Position numbers and translations under genes: made by a program. From contig NW_017189517.1 of the NCBI RefSeq assembly GCF_001704415.2, forward strand, positions 3,793,167 through 3,857,166: a DNA stretch of 64,000 bases. The letters run 5' to 3'. The notes beneath the pieces are model-generated. The model was not told the DNA's origin, searched no databases, and worked only from the letters and a program-made list of their open reading frames with translations. Source of the DNA: Capra hircus (lineage: Eukaryota; Chordata; Mammalia; Artiodactyla; Bovidae). Of this stretch, positions 21,850 to 32,205 are shown piece by piece (within the stretch, counting starts at the first letter, position 1; each line of letters starts with the position of its first letter).

Positions 21850-23765
21850 TTTATTTATTTATTTTAAATTTTATTTTTTTACTTTACAATACTGTATTGA
21901 TTTTGCCATACATTGACATGAATCCACTACAGGTGTAAATGAGTGCCCAAACATGAACCAACCCCTCCCACCACCCTCCCCATATCATCTCTCTGGGTCA
22001 TCCCAGTGCACCAGCCCCAAGCATCCTGTATCCTGTATCAAACATAGACTAACGATTCATTTCTTACATGATAGTATACATGTTTCAATGCCATTCTCCC
22101 AAATCAACCCACCCTCGCCCTCTCCCTCTGAGTCCAAAAGTCTGTTCTTTACATCTGTGTCTCTTTTGCTGTCTCGCATATAGGGTTATCATTACCATCT
22201 TTATAAATTCCATATAAATGTGTTAGTATACTGTATTGGTGTTTTTCTTTCTGGCTTACTTCACTCTGTATAATCGGCTCCAGTTTCATCCATCTGATTA
22301 GACGTGATTCAGATGTATTCTTTTTAATGGCTGAGTAATACTCCATTGTGTATATGTACCACAGCTTTCTTATCCATTCATCTGCTGATGGACATCTAGG
22401 TTGTTTCCATGTCCTGGCTATTATAAACAGTGCTGTGATGAATATTGGGGTACACGTGTCTCTTTCAATTCTGGTTTCCTCGGTGTGTATGCCCAGCAGT
22501 GGGATTGCTGGGTCATAAGGCAGTTCTATTTGCAATTTTTTAAGGAATCTCCACACTGTTCCCCATAGTGGCTGTGCTAGTTTGCATTCCCACCAACAGT
22601 GTAAGAGGGTTCACTTTTCTCCACACCCTCTCCAGCATTTATTGCTTGTAGACTTTTGGATCACAGCAATTCTGACTGGTGTGAAGTGGTACCTCATTGT
22701 GGTCTTGATTTACATTTCTCTAATAATGAGTGATGTTGAGCATCTTTTCATGTGTTTGTTAGCCATCCATATGTTTTCTTTGGAGAAATGTCTATTTAGT
22801 TCTTTGGCCTATTTTTTTATTGGGTCATTTATTTTTCTGGAATTGAGCTGCATAAGTTGCTTGTATATTTTTGAGATTAGTTGTTTGTCAATTACTTCAT
22901 TTGGTATTATTTTCTCCCATTTCGAAGGCTGTCTTTTCATCTTGCTTATAGTTTCATTTGTTGTGCAGAAGCTTTTAATTTTAATTAGACCCCATTTGTT
23001 TATTTTTGCTTTTATTTCCAGTATTCTGGGAGGTGGATCATAGAGGATCCTGCTGTGATTTATGTCGGAGAGTGTTTTGCCTATGTTCTTCTCTAGGAGT
23101 TTTATAGTTTCTGGTCTTACATTTAGATCTTTAATCCATTGCATTCCTATACACTAATAGTGAGAAAGCAGAAAGAGAAATTAAAGAAACAATTACATTC
23201 ACCATTGCAACAAAAAGAATAAAATACTTGGGGATATATCTACCTAAAGAAACTAAAGACCTATATATAGAAAAGTATAAAACACTGATGAAAGAAATCA
23301 AAGAGGACACTAATAGATGGAGAAATATACCATGTTCATGGATCAGCAGAATCAATATAGTGAAAATGAGTATACTGCCCAAAGCAATCTACAGATTCAA
23401 TGCAATCCCTATCAAGCTACCAGCGGTATTTTTCACAGAGCTAGAACAAATAATTTCACAATTTGTATGGAAATACAAAAAACCTCGAATAGCCAAAGCA
23501 ATCTTGAGAAAGAAGAATGGAACTGGAGGAATCAACCTGCCTGACTTCCGGCTCTACTACAAAGCCACAGTCATCAAGAAAGTATGATACTGGCACAAAG
23601 ACAGACATATAGATCAATGGAACAAAATAGAAAGCCCAGAGATAAATCCACACACCAATGGACACCTTATGTTTGACAACGGAGGCTAGAATATACAATA
23701 GATTAAAGACAATCTCTTTAACAAGTGGTGCTGGGAAAACTGGTCAACCACTTGTAAAAGAATGC
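21850..23765 (-). mobile_element. Twin-primed (5'-inverted) L1_BT nested in L1 5' UTR
   Basis: The left part, 21,850 to about 23,138, is an antisense L1 3' end with the ORF2 C-terminus: frames 22,149-22,556 (ADEWIRKLWYIYTMEYYSAI) and 22,809-23,144. At 'tctttaatcca' the orientation flips. From 23,139 to about 23,763 the same element's upstream ORF2 reads in sense: frame 23,228-23,587, with RWRNIPCSWISRINIVKMSI and NGTGGINLPDFRLYYKATVI. The two parts abut in L1 coordinates with about 45-50 bases missing, the hallmark of twin priming. Candidate target duplication 'tctttttat' lies at about 21,845 and 23,769. Confidence 0.9.
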
Positions 23766-23965
23766 CTCTCTTTTTATCTTTTATATTTTTTCCTACCTCC
23801 TTTCGAAGACAATGGGCTGCTTTTCTGGGTGCCTGATGTTCTCTGCCGGCTTTCACAAGTTGTTTTGTGGAATTTACTCTGCGTTCAAATGTTCTTTTGA
23901 TGAATTTGTGGTGGAGAAAGTGGTCTCTCCGTCCTACTCCTCTGCCATCTTAGGACCGACCTCCC
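23766..23965 (-). promoter_or_regulatory. L1_BT 5' terminus with YY1-like site, minus strand
   Basis: The first 200 bases of the host L1. Read on the minus strand the start is GGGAGGTCGGTCCTAAGATG, continuing GCAGAGGAG. The AAGATGGC core (plus-strand 'gccatctt' at 23,944-23,951) is the kind of YY1-binding core known near L1 transcription starts. Its function here is inferred only. Confidence 0.65.
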
Positions 23966-23977
23966 AATACAGTCTTT

Positions 23978-24435
23978 TAATGTATAGAGTGATAGCTAGC
24001 CAGGTAGATAGACGGACTGAGCTTGATTGAAAAGATGTGTAATATAATACATAATACCTTAAAATGGACCTGAGGCTAGCAGCTTAGTACTTAGGGGCAC
24101 AGTGCTAAACCATTGAGTTATGCTAAACAAAAAGTGAAAGTTACAGAACAAATTTGAGTTTCAGGGTCTAGATCTGCCCTCTCCTCTAACTCTACGTTCC
24201 ACACCTCAGAAAGTAATTTGCTTACCCGTTCCCAAAGTCCTTTTTGGCTTGTACATTTGGAACTTAAACTGATCTTGCCTGAAGGATTAGTTTTAGGTCT
24301 AGTAGACTATATTCTCCTTACTCTGGAAGTCATTGTCCTTTTTAGTATGTACATACTGTAGGAAAATAAGGAGATAGATATAATTAAAAAGAAAGAAAAC
24401 TAAAACATAAATTTCATCTCATGCTATCACTGAAA
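23978..24435. other. No gene seen; unassigned DNA
   Basis: Spacer between the L1 complex and the next BovB. No repeat or exon recognised. Confidence 0.5.
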
Positions 24436-25510
24436 GATTCAGTTCAGTTCAGTTGCTCAGTCAAATCCAGTTCTTTCTCACCCCATGGACTACAGCATGC
24501 CAGGCTTCTCTGTCCTTCACTATCTTCCAGAGCTTGCTCAAACTCATGTCCATCAAGTCAGTGATGCCATCCAACCATCTCAGCCTCTGTCATCCTCTTC
24601 TCCTCCTGCCTTCAATCTTTCCCAGCATCAGGGTCTTTTCCAAGGAGTCAGTTCTTCGCATCAGGTGACCACAGGATCGTAGCTTCAGCTTCAGCATCAG
24701 TCCTTCCAATGAATATTCGGATCTCCTTGCAGTCCAAGGGACTCTCAAGAGTCTCCAATACCGCAGTTCAAAAGCATCAGTTCTTTGGTGCTCAGCTTTC
24801 TTTATAAGCCAACTCTCACATCCACACATGACTACTGGAAAAATCATAGTTTGACGAGATGGACCTTTGTCTGGCAAAGTAATGTCTCTGCTTTTTAATA
24901 AGCTGTCTAGGTTGGTCATAGCTTTTCTTCCAAGGAGCAACTGTCTTTTAATTTCATAGCTGCAGTCACCATCTGCAGTGGTTTTGGAGCCCACAAATAT
25001 AAACAGTCTATCACTGTTTCCATTGTTTCCCCATCTACTTGCCATGAAGTGACGGGACTGGATGCCATGATCTTAGTTTTCTGAATGTTGAGCTTTAAGC
25101 CAGCTTTTTCACTCTTCTCTTTCACTTTCATCAACAGACTCATTAGTTCTTCGTTTTCTGCCATAAGGGTGGTATCATCTGAATATCTGAGGTTATTGAT
25201 ATTTTTCCTGGCAATCTTGATTCCAACTTGTTCTTCACCCAGTCTGGCATTTCACATTTTATACTCTGCATATAAGTTAAATAATCAGGATGACAATATA
25301 CAGCTTTGATGTACTGCTTTCCTGATTTGGAACCAGTCTGTTGTTCCATGCCCACTTCTAACTGTTGCTTCTTGACCTGCATATAGATTTCTCAGGATGC
25401 AGGTTAAATGGTCTGGTATTTCCAGCTCTTTAAGTATTTTCCACAGTTTGTTGTGATCCACACAGACAAAGGCTTTTGTGCAATCAATAAAGCAGAAGTA
25501 GATATATTTC

Positions 25511-25784
25511 ATGGGAAAGGCAATGGAAACCCACTCCAGTACTCTTTCCTGGAAATCACATGGACAGAGGAGCCTGGTAGGTTGCAGTCCATGGGGTCGT
25601 GAAGAGTCAGACACGACTGAGTGACTTCACTTTCGTTTTTCACTTTCATGCATTGGAGAAGGAAATGGCAACCCACTCCAGTGATCTGGCCTGGAGAAAC
25701 CCAGGTACAGCGGAGCCTGGTGGGCTGTCGTCTATGGAGTTGCACAGAGTTGGACATGACTGAAGCCTCTTAGCAGTAGCAGCA

Positions 25785-25813
<29 letters not shown>
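25511..25813 (+). mobile_element. Bov-A2 SINE, sense, nested in BovB
   Basis: Two Bov-A units ('ctccagtactctttcctgga' and 'ctccagtgatctggcctgga') joined by a 'cactttcgtttttcactttc' linker. It ends in a compound trinucleotide tail. Target duplications of BovB sequence are 'agtagatatatttc' at 25,497-25,510 and 'agcagatgtgtttc' at 25,814-25,827, with three mismatches. Confidence 0.92.
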
Positions 25814-25816
<3 letters not shown>

Positions 25817-25819
25817 AGA
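25773..25819 (+). repeat. Compound (AGC)n-(AAC)n-(AGC)n microsatellite
   Basis: An AGC run is followed by an AAC run and then AGC again, at the 3' end of the Bov-A2 SINE. Such SINE tails commonly seed microsatellites and are length-variable. Confidence 0.9.
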
Positions 25820-26377
25820 TGTGTTTCTGGAGGAATGCTCTTGCTCTTTCTATGATCCAATGGATGCTGACAATTTGATTTCTGGTTCCTCTGGCTTTTG
25901 TAAATCCAGCTTGAACATCTGGAAGTTCACAGTTCACATACTGTTGAAGCCTGACTTGGAGAATTTTGAGCATTACTTTGCTAGTGTGTGAGATGAGTGC
26001 AATTGTGTGGTAGTTTGAACATTCTTTGGCATTGCCTTTCTTTGGAATTGGAATGAAAACTGACCTTTTCCAGTCCTGTGGCCACTGCTGAGTTTTCCAA
26101 ATTTCCTGGCATATTTAGTGCAGCACTTTCACGGCATCATCTTTTAGGATTTGATATAGCTCAGCTGGAATTCCATTACCTCCACTAGCTTTGTTCATAG
26201 TTATGTTTCCTAATGCCGACTTAACTTCGCACTCCCTAATGTCTGGCTCTAGGTGATCCCAATATATAGAAACTCTTTGAAGAAATAATTCCTCCCTGTG
26301 AGCTGTGGGTTACTCTGAGATTCTGTCCTTCTTTCCTTCCTTCCTTGTCATTATTTAGTTGGATGAACTTGTACTAA

Positions 26378-26528
26378 AGCACTTAAAGTTTCTTTGCTTC
26401 AGGTTTCTCATTGTAAAGTGGACTAATAAAACCTATTTAAGTGGGATGTTGTGAGGATAAAGTGAGATGACTTATGTAAAATCATCCAGTGCCAGAATGA
26501 ATGCATAAGAAGTGCTCATCTGATGTTA
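26378..26528 (+). repeat. MIR element, sense
   Basis: 'tcaggtttctcattgtaaag', 'gttgtgaggataaagtgaga' and 'taagaagtgctcatctgatg' follow the order of the MIR core and 3' part. No coding content. Confidence 0.75.
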
Positions 26529-28636
26529 GGCCTGGTTTAAAATTTCAGATATAGGGATTTTCATATCAATTTACAAATCATTTGAACATATCCAGAGGGG
26601 TTGCATGCAATTTAAATGGAAACTTTTAAAAATGTACCTTCCTGGTTATTTTTTATAGACTAAGAAAGATAAAAAACAAACCAAGATGTTACCAAAATAG
26701 TACCCCCCCCCAAAAAAAGGAGAAATGTATAAGGTGAAAAGATGGCATTTTTTGGTCAGATTTTTTTTTTTTTCTTTTGAAAACTGAGGCCATTCTTAGA
26801 CTTTTTAGTAACTATACCACTGCAACAAGGGAGAAATTATATTTGGGGGATTGGACTCAATATCAGTTACTCTCTAAAAGAAGAATTGATATCTTAAAAA
26901 GCAATAACCAAGTCCATCCTGAAAGATGCTGTTTTAACTGGTTTGGAGTGCATCCTGGGTATCAGTAGGTTTATAAGAATCTATGGTGCAGTCAGAATTG
27001 AGAACCAGTGCACTAGTTTACCTGGGGATGACTAAGGCTCAGTAGATACGATGTGAAATCGATCTACCCTTTGGGTGATAACAATTCACAATTATTTCTC
27101 AGTGAGGCATAGTAATTTTTAACCTCTCCTACTACTCTGCTGGCTACAGCAATTTCCTGCACGTGACTATCATTTATTACTCCTCTGGCCACGATGGACT
27201 CTACCACTGCTATAAAATGCCTGGAAGTTCTGGCCAATGTCTCAGTCAGGAAATCCCATTTGTGAAACTGTCTGTGTCTGTACTAGAAAGCTGATGTTTG
27301 TCCAGCTGGGGATATCAGTCAAGGAAGCGCGTCTATAACAGAAGGTTATGTCAGATGCAACCAGTACAGATGGGTAGAGTCATGCAACAGCTCACTGGAT
27401 ATTTTAAAATTTTGAAGGGGAAATTCTGACTCAATTCTTAAGTTGTAGGAGAATTCAAATTTGAATAGTCAACTTAATGAGATCAAATCTTTTTTTTTTT
27501 TTTTTCTGAGAAGCAGGGTTTGATAAACTTTGTTGGTAAATGTCTAGATAATGAATACACTAGACTTTGTGGACCATATGTCTTTCTCAAAACTACTTAA
27601 CCTCTTCCACTGTGATGAAAAATTAGCCATAGATAGTGTGTAAACAAAGGATTTCAATAACACTTTATTTATGAAAACAAGTGGCTGGATAAATTCGGTC
27701 TTTGGGCTCTAACTTTGCTAACCGATGGTTTATAGACTGGTAAAGCTTGTGTTATTTTGGATTATTGTATTCCTAATATTGTTCACATGTGAAGCAATAA
27801 TTTGATGCTTGACACAAGAGCAATGACAGTGTGGAAAGACTGATATATACAGGAGAGCACACTTAGCTCACTGCTGGCATGGGGAATATCTGTGAACAGG
27901 ATGGTGATAAAATTTAAGAGCCACTGTAGGCTGATTTAAAACCTCTGGGCAGGTAGAGTGCTTGAGCATATCTTCAGGAATGAAGTGACTACAATCATAC
28001 TGGAAATTGCTAAGGATGTTAATGACTCTGGATCACCAGGGAGCAACCAGAAAATGGGTGTTGGGAAAATGACTTTGTAATCCATATACCTTCAACAGGG
28101 ATTTTTAAAATCCAAATTAAAAAATGGTAGGTCACCGAAGTTCATGCTACTAAAGCAAGGGAAATATCTCAAAATGACAAATATAACTTTCACATTAAAC
28201 TTACTTTGAGAAACAATCTGAGAATAGCTAAAAAGATGAGTCCCCCCCCCCCAAAGCATCTCCATTTTAATATTCCAGTGATTGGTGGTACCCAGACAGG
28301 TCAGGAAATAGCAAATGACAGCAGAAGATCTGAGTCATCCTAGGTTCACAAAATGATAGGTTTGTAAGAGTCCAACCAGGTCGTGTTATGAAAAAAATTA
28401 TATATTTATTTTGAAAGTTTCTTAATATCTAAAGTGTGGAAGGAGAAAATAAGGATGAAAGTAGAAACTAGGAGTATTTTTCTGTTTCCTTGCCTGGGGT
28501 ATATGTGCACTGAATTGAGGATGAGTTAAATGAAACAGAGCTACAATATTTTCAGTCTCCTATAGAAGAATCCACAAACATGGCCCCACTGAGATTTGCA
28601 CAATATCCTAAGGAAGTAGTATTTAGTGGTATCACC
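26529..28636. other. No gene seen; unassigned DNA
   Basis: About 2.1 kb with no assignable repeat or exon. Homopolymers are present: C/A runs at 26,703-26,717, T runs at 26,761-26,774 and 27,490-27,506, and a C run at about 28,243-28,252. Confidence 0.5.
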
Positions 28637-29222
28637 TTAATCTTTTTTCTTGGGCTCCAAAATCAATGCAGACAGTGACTGCAGCCATGCAGTTAAGATG
28701 CTGGCTCCATGAACAAAAAGCTAAGACAAACCTAGATGACATATTAAAAAGCAGACACATTACTTTGCCAACAAAGGTCTGTATAATCAAAGCTATCATT
28801 TTTCCAGTAGTCATGTATAGATGTGAGATTTGGATCATAAAGTAGGCTGAGTGCTGAAGAACTGATGCTTTTGAATTGTGGTGCTGGAGAAGACTACTGA
28901 GAGTTCCTTGGACTACATACAGAGAGATCAACCAGTCAGTCCTAAAGAAATCAATCCTGAATATTCATTGGAAGGACTTATACTGAAGCTGAAACACCCA
29001 AAACTTTGGCTAGCTGATGTGAAGAGCCAACTCATTGAAATAGATCCTGATTATGGGAAACATTGAGGGCAGAAGAAGGAGGTGACAGAATGAGATGGTT
29101 GGATGGAATCACTGACTCAATGGACATGAGTTTGAGCAAACTCCTGGAGATAGTGAAGGACAGGGAAGCCTGGTGTGCTGCACTCCATGGGGGTTACAGA
29201 GTCAAACACAACTTGGCAACTG
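28637..29222 (+). mobile_element. Diverged BovB 3' fragment, sense
   Basis: 'ttgggctccaaaatcaatgc', 'cattactttgccaacaaagg', 'ttttgaattgtggtgctgga' and 'gactcaatggacatgagttt' follow the order of the BovB 3' third. Many point changes and small indels show that it is older than the other BovB copies here, and the tail has decayed. The antisense 99-codon frame at 28,632-28,931 is a shadow. Confidence 0.85.
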
Positions 29223-29595
29223 AAAAACCATCACTGTCTTAATCTCAGAGTTCCATATTCCAAATGCCTCTCTAATAGAACAGATGGAAAATATTAAATA
29301 GAATTCAATCTTGTGCCACAAATATTCAAAACACATGTGTTGAGTAAATAAAGGGCAAGATAATTTTTATATTCTGAATAGATATACCATGTAGTACACT
29401 GGACCTCATGTTAAACATTGCCTATAGTAGTTTATGAACCTGTTTTGGTTCATTCGATCAACCTGAGAGAGATGACACCCCATCTGCTTTAATGACTCAT
29501 AATGAAGTAATGTTCAACCAAGAAAGAGAGGATGCATCTGCCTCAAATGGGATGGAGGACCAAGTCCTGTGCCATATTTTGCTGTGCCTTGTGTG
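29223..29595. other. No gene seen; unassigned DNA
   Basis: No assignable element. Confidence 0.5.
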
Positions 29596-29800
29596 TGAGC
29601 ATTTGTGTGCTCATTCATGCCCAACTCTTTGTGACCCTGTGGACTGTAGCCGTCCAGGGTTCTCTCTCCATGGAATTCTCCAGGCAAGTATACTGGTGTG
29701 GGCTGTCCCTTCTCCAGGGAACCTTCCTGACCCAGGGATTGAAACTGCATCTCCTTCATTGCAGGCAGATTCTTTAAGGCTGTGCCACCAGGGAAGCCCT
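29596..29800 (-). mobile_element. Bov-tA SINE, antisense
   Basis: 'tgcccaactctttgtgaccc', 'ttctccaggcaagtatactg', then the inverted head 'cagggattgaaactgcatct' and 'tgtgccaccagggaagccct'. The overlapping 161-codon frame (29,492-29,977) and its antisense partners are accidental readings through this SINE. Confidence 0.92.
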
Positions 29801-31794
29801 TGTTGTAGCTTACTTACAGTTAATTCTAATAGATCCCCTGCCCTCATCTTCTCATTTAATTACAGTTGTCCTGGTGTGCCTATTATGGAATCCTTGTTTT
29901 ATTTGCTGAATTTGATGAGGGTGTATCACCAAAGATTAGAAGATAAAGATCTGTCCTGCAACATGCTACTAATTTGAAATGTGTATACCCAGGGGACTTC
30001 TGGGGCATTAATAAGTTACAGTGTTGATTGACAAAGTGATCAGTGATGCGAATTATCTGGAAATTATGATCTGCTTCAGATGAGATAACTATATATAACA
30101 CATTAAAATGGAAATTTAGGCAAACAGACCACATTGAAAAATACCCCAAATCAAACCTAGGTCCCCACACCTAGATGTAAGGTAAGTGTGAATAACTGGC
30201 TGTACAAATCTTAAACTCATATCCATTAGAGACTACAGAAAGGGGTGACGAGTGTTGGAGAAAGATAGGAGTATGCAGTGAATTCCATTTACTGGAGGTG
30301 AGAACGAGGTGCTTAACCCCATTCCCAAGCCTATTGGGAATAAGCTCAATGGGATGACTGTGAGAGCTTAAGGCATGTTCCTGACACTGGAGTGTGAACC
30401 CAGTGGGCTCAGAAAGACACACTGGAGGGGAATGTAGGAACAACCTCAAGGAAACCATAGCGAGAGGTTTCCAGTATGGGGGGAGTTGCTGTCTGAAGAA
30501 TCCAAGAAGAACTGAAGAGTGTAGGGAAAGAATCTACTACAGAATTGACCATGCCTGTATCCACATGGACCACATAGGCAAATGGCTAAACCACAACTTA
30601 CCTGAGTCTTGGTGGAACACCTTGGGATGCTCCCAGAGCACAAGAGGGTGAAAAGTCTGTTAGGTGCCACTCCCAAGACCCTCTCCCATTTGCCTCCTGA
30701 TCACCCCTGGGAGACTTTCAGCTGTCAGTTTCTCATTACCTCCCAGGTTTTGATGAGGTAGAGATTTTCTGCCCTGTCTCCCCCAGAATCGAGGTGCAGA
30801 ATACAAACAGCTCATAAATAGTCTATAGCTGGCTCCTCCACTCTGTGCGTGCCTGCAGCACACACAGCCGCCAGCTCGCCCCTTTGTTTCAATGTTACCA
30901 TTTGAATGTGTGGCACAGGGACCATGGGGAGCTGGCACCTTTGACTAGTCTTCTTTTTAAAATTATGTGTGTAATAAACTGTCTGAACATAAAAGTATAT
31001 CATTGTGTCCTCACCAGTTGAATCATTCAGTCCTTGGCTTTGGCCTGGCCTTTTCTTTTGTATGGAATCCATTTTAAATGCTTCCCAGGCCCAGAAAATA
31101 CATCAGTAATTGCCCATGGTGGTACCAGAGAAGTAGGAATGTGCCTGGATGCCTTATCTTCAATGTTTGATCTCCATCCTGGTGATGCGAAGGCCCTGAG
31201 AAGGGTATATGGTTGGTATCACCAAAAGAATCCGGAAAGTAGTGGCCAGAGGAGTAAGCAAGTGGCATCCTGGAAAACAATGAAATAATGTATCTGAAAG
31301 GATGGATGGTCAACTGTATCAAATGCAATTGAAAGAGGCTGATGAAAGAGAGGACTGAACAGTGTATTGGGCAGCAGAAAGAGAGAAGTAGGAAATAACT
31401 GAATAAGCATGTGACCCTGAGAGATTTTGTTTGTTTGAACTTTTGTTTGAGGAAGGGGTTCATTCCTACATATTTTACATGATATGAATGATGCTGTAGA
31501 GAGGTGAAATACTGATGATGCAATAGAAAGAATTACTGCAGTGAGGTACCTGAGCAGGAAGAAGGGTTGGAGTCTATCATACCACCGGAGGGGCTTGCTT
31601 TCAGCACATAAAGTTAATTGATTGTGTTGGGAAGGAGGGCAGAGTATGTGGATATGGATAGAGGTTGTTTGACAGGTTTGATGGTTGAATGTTTAGGACT
31701 TCTCTTCTGAGTGCTCCTATTTTCTGAGTGAACTACAGATCAAGGTTAGCAGGTGAGAATGTTATGGATTAAGAAAGGGGAAGGTTCAAATATT
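29801..31794. other. No gene seen; unassigned DNA with weak repeat-like patches
   Basis: No exon can be supported. A stretch around 30,660-31,000 ends with an AATAAA at about 30,971 followed by 'ctgtctgaacataaaagt', which has the look of an LTR 3' part but matches nothing I can name. A patch at 31,270-31,400 ('gtcaactgtatcaaatgcaa') resembles the ancient repeat seen at 58.4-60.1 kb. The open frames of 75-149 codons here have no recognisable domain. Confidence 0.4.
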
Positions 31795-32042
31795 TTCTCA
31801 CATTCTGTAGGTTGCCTTTTCATTTTGTTGATTCTTTTGCTGTGCAGAAGCTTTTTAGTTTGATGTAGTCCCACTCATTAATTTTTTACTTCTGTTGCTT
31901 GTACTTTTGGTGTCATATCCAAAATAAATCATTGCCAAGACCAGTATCAAGGAGTTTTTCCCCTTTGTTTTCCTCTTGGAGTTAAATAGTATCAGGTCTT
32001 ATATTTAAGTCTTTATTTCAGGTTTATTTTTGTGAGTTGCGT
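31795..32042 (-). mobile_element. Old L1 ORF2 fragment, antisense
   Basis: 'ttctgtaggttgccttttca', 'tgctgtgcagaagctttta' and 'ttgatgtagtcccactcat' are the reverse complement of an L1 ORF2 C-terminal segment. It directly abuts a sense L1 3' end. Confidence 0.8.
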
Positions 32043-32205
32043 AAGACCTTTAATATTCCTATCACAAAAAGGAAATGGCAATTCTGTGACTTGGAGGTGT
32101 TAGCTCTGGTAATCATTTTGGAATATGTAAGTATTTCAAATTAATACATTATATACCTTCAACTCACGCAATGTTACATGCCAATTGTATCTCAGTAAAT
32201 CTGGG
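32043..32205 (+). mobile_element. Old L1 3' end, sense
   Basis: 'aggaaatggcaattctgtga', 'aatcattttggaatatgtaa' and 'acgcaatgttacatgccaat' match the 3' terminal region of older mammalian L1s, ending near 'atctcagtaaatctgggga'. It may belong to the same insertion as the antisense piece to its left. Confidence 0.65.

Larger units (their letters stand above)
13589..23977 (-). mobile_element. Near-complete L1_BT LINE, antisense, with four nested insertions
   Basis: A single L1 spans this interval on the minus strand. Its 3' end is at the left ('ttggttttgccatacatcaa'). Its 5' end is at the right: read on the minus strand it begins GGGAGGTCGGTCCTAAGATG. The element's own parts are 13,600-13,966, 14,579-15,914, about 16,444-20,404, 20,681-21,849 and 23,766-23,965, roughly 7 kb in all. 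It has a 3' UTR, ORF2, ORF1 and a long 5' UTR. The flanks show a near-perfect 12-bp target duplication: 'aatacagtgttt' at 13,589-13,600 and 'aatacagtcttt' at 23,966-23,977. Interruptions are two L1 3' ends, a Bov-A2 and a twin-primed L1. A deletion and micro-inversion near 18,546-18,600 join ORF2 to ORF1. Confidence 0.88.
24436..26262 (-). mobile_element. BovB LINE, 5'-truncated, antisense, with nested Bov-A2
   Basis: The 3' tail is seen at the left as 'ttcagttcagttcagttgct', followed by the inverted C-terminal coding region and RT. The element is truncated at 26,262 in the RT N-terminal region. The 151-codon frame at 24,590-25,045 holds the conserved C-terminus (MRRTDSLEKTLMLGKIEGRR). Motif C reads YSDD instead of YADD at about 25,172-25,190. 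A Bov-A2 splits the RT between motifs A and B. Frames are broken throughout. Confidence 0.92.

Noticed and set aside
13589..23977. A cluster of many independent L1 insertions
   Set aside because: Most pieces join collinearly as one L1 with an outer duplication; only the three L1 guests and one SINE are separate.
29492..29977. 161-codon plus-strand frame as a gene
   Set aside because: It runs through an antisense Bov-tA, which supplies its cysteine/proline-rich centre. There is no independent support.
30660..31020. Possible retroviral LTR with an AATAAA at about 30,971
   Set aside because: No paired TG/CA ends, duplication or recognisable family. A lone polyadenylation signal in AT-rich DNA is not enough.
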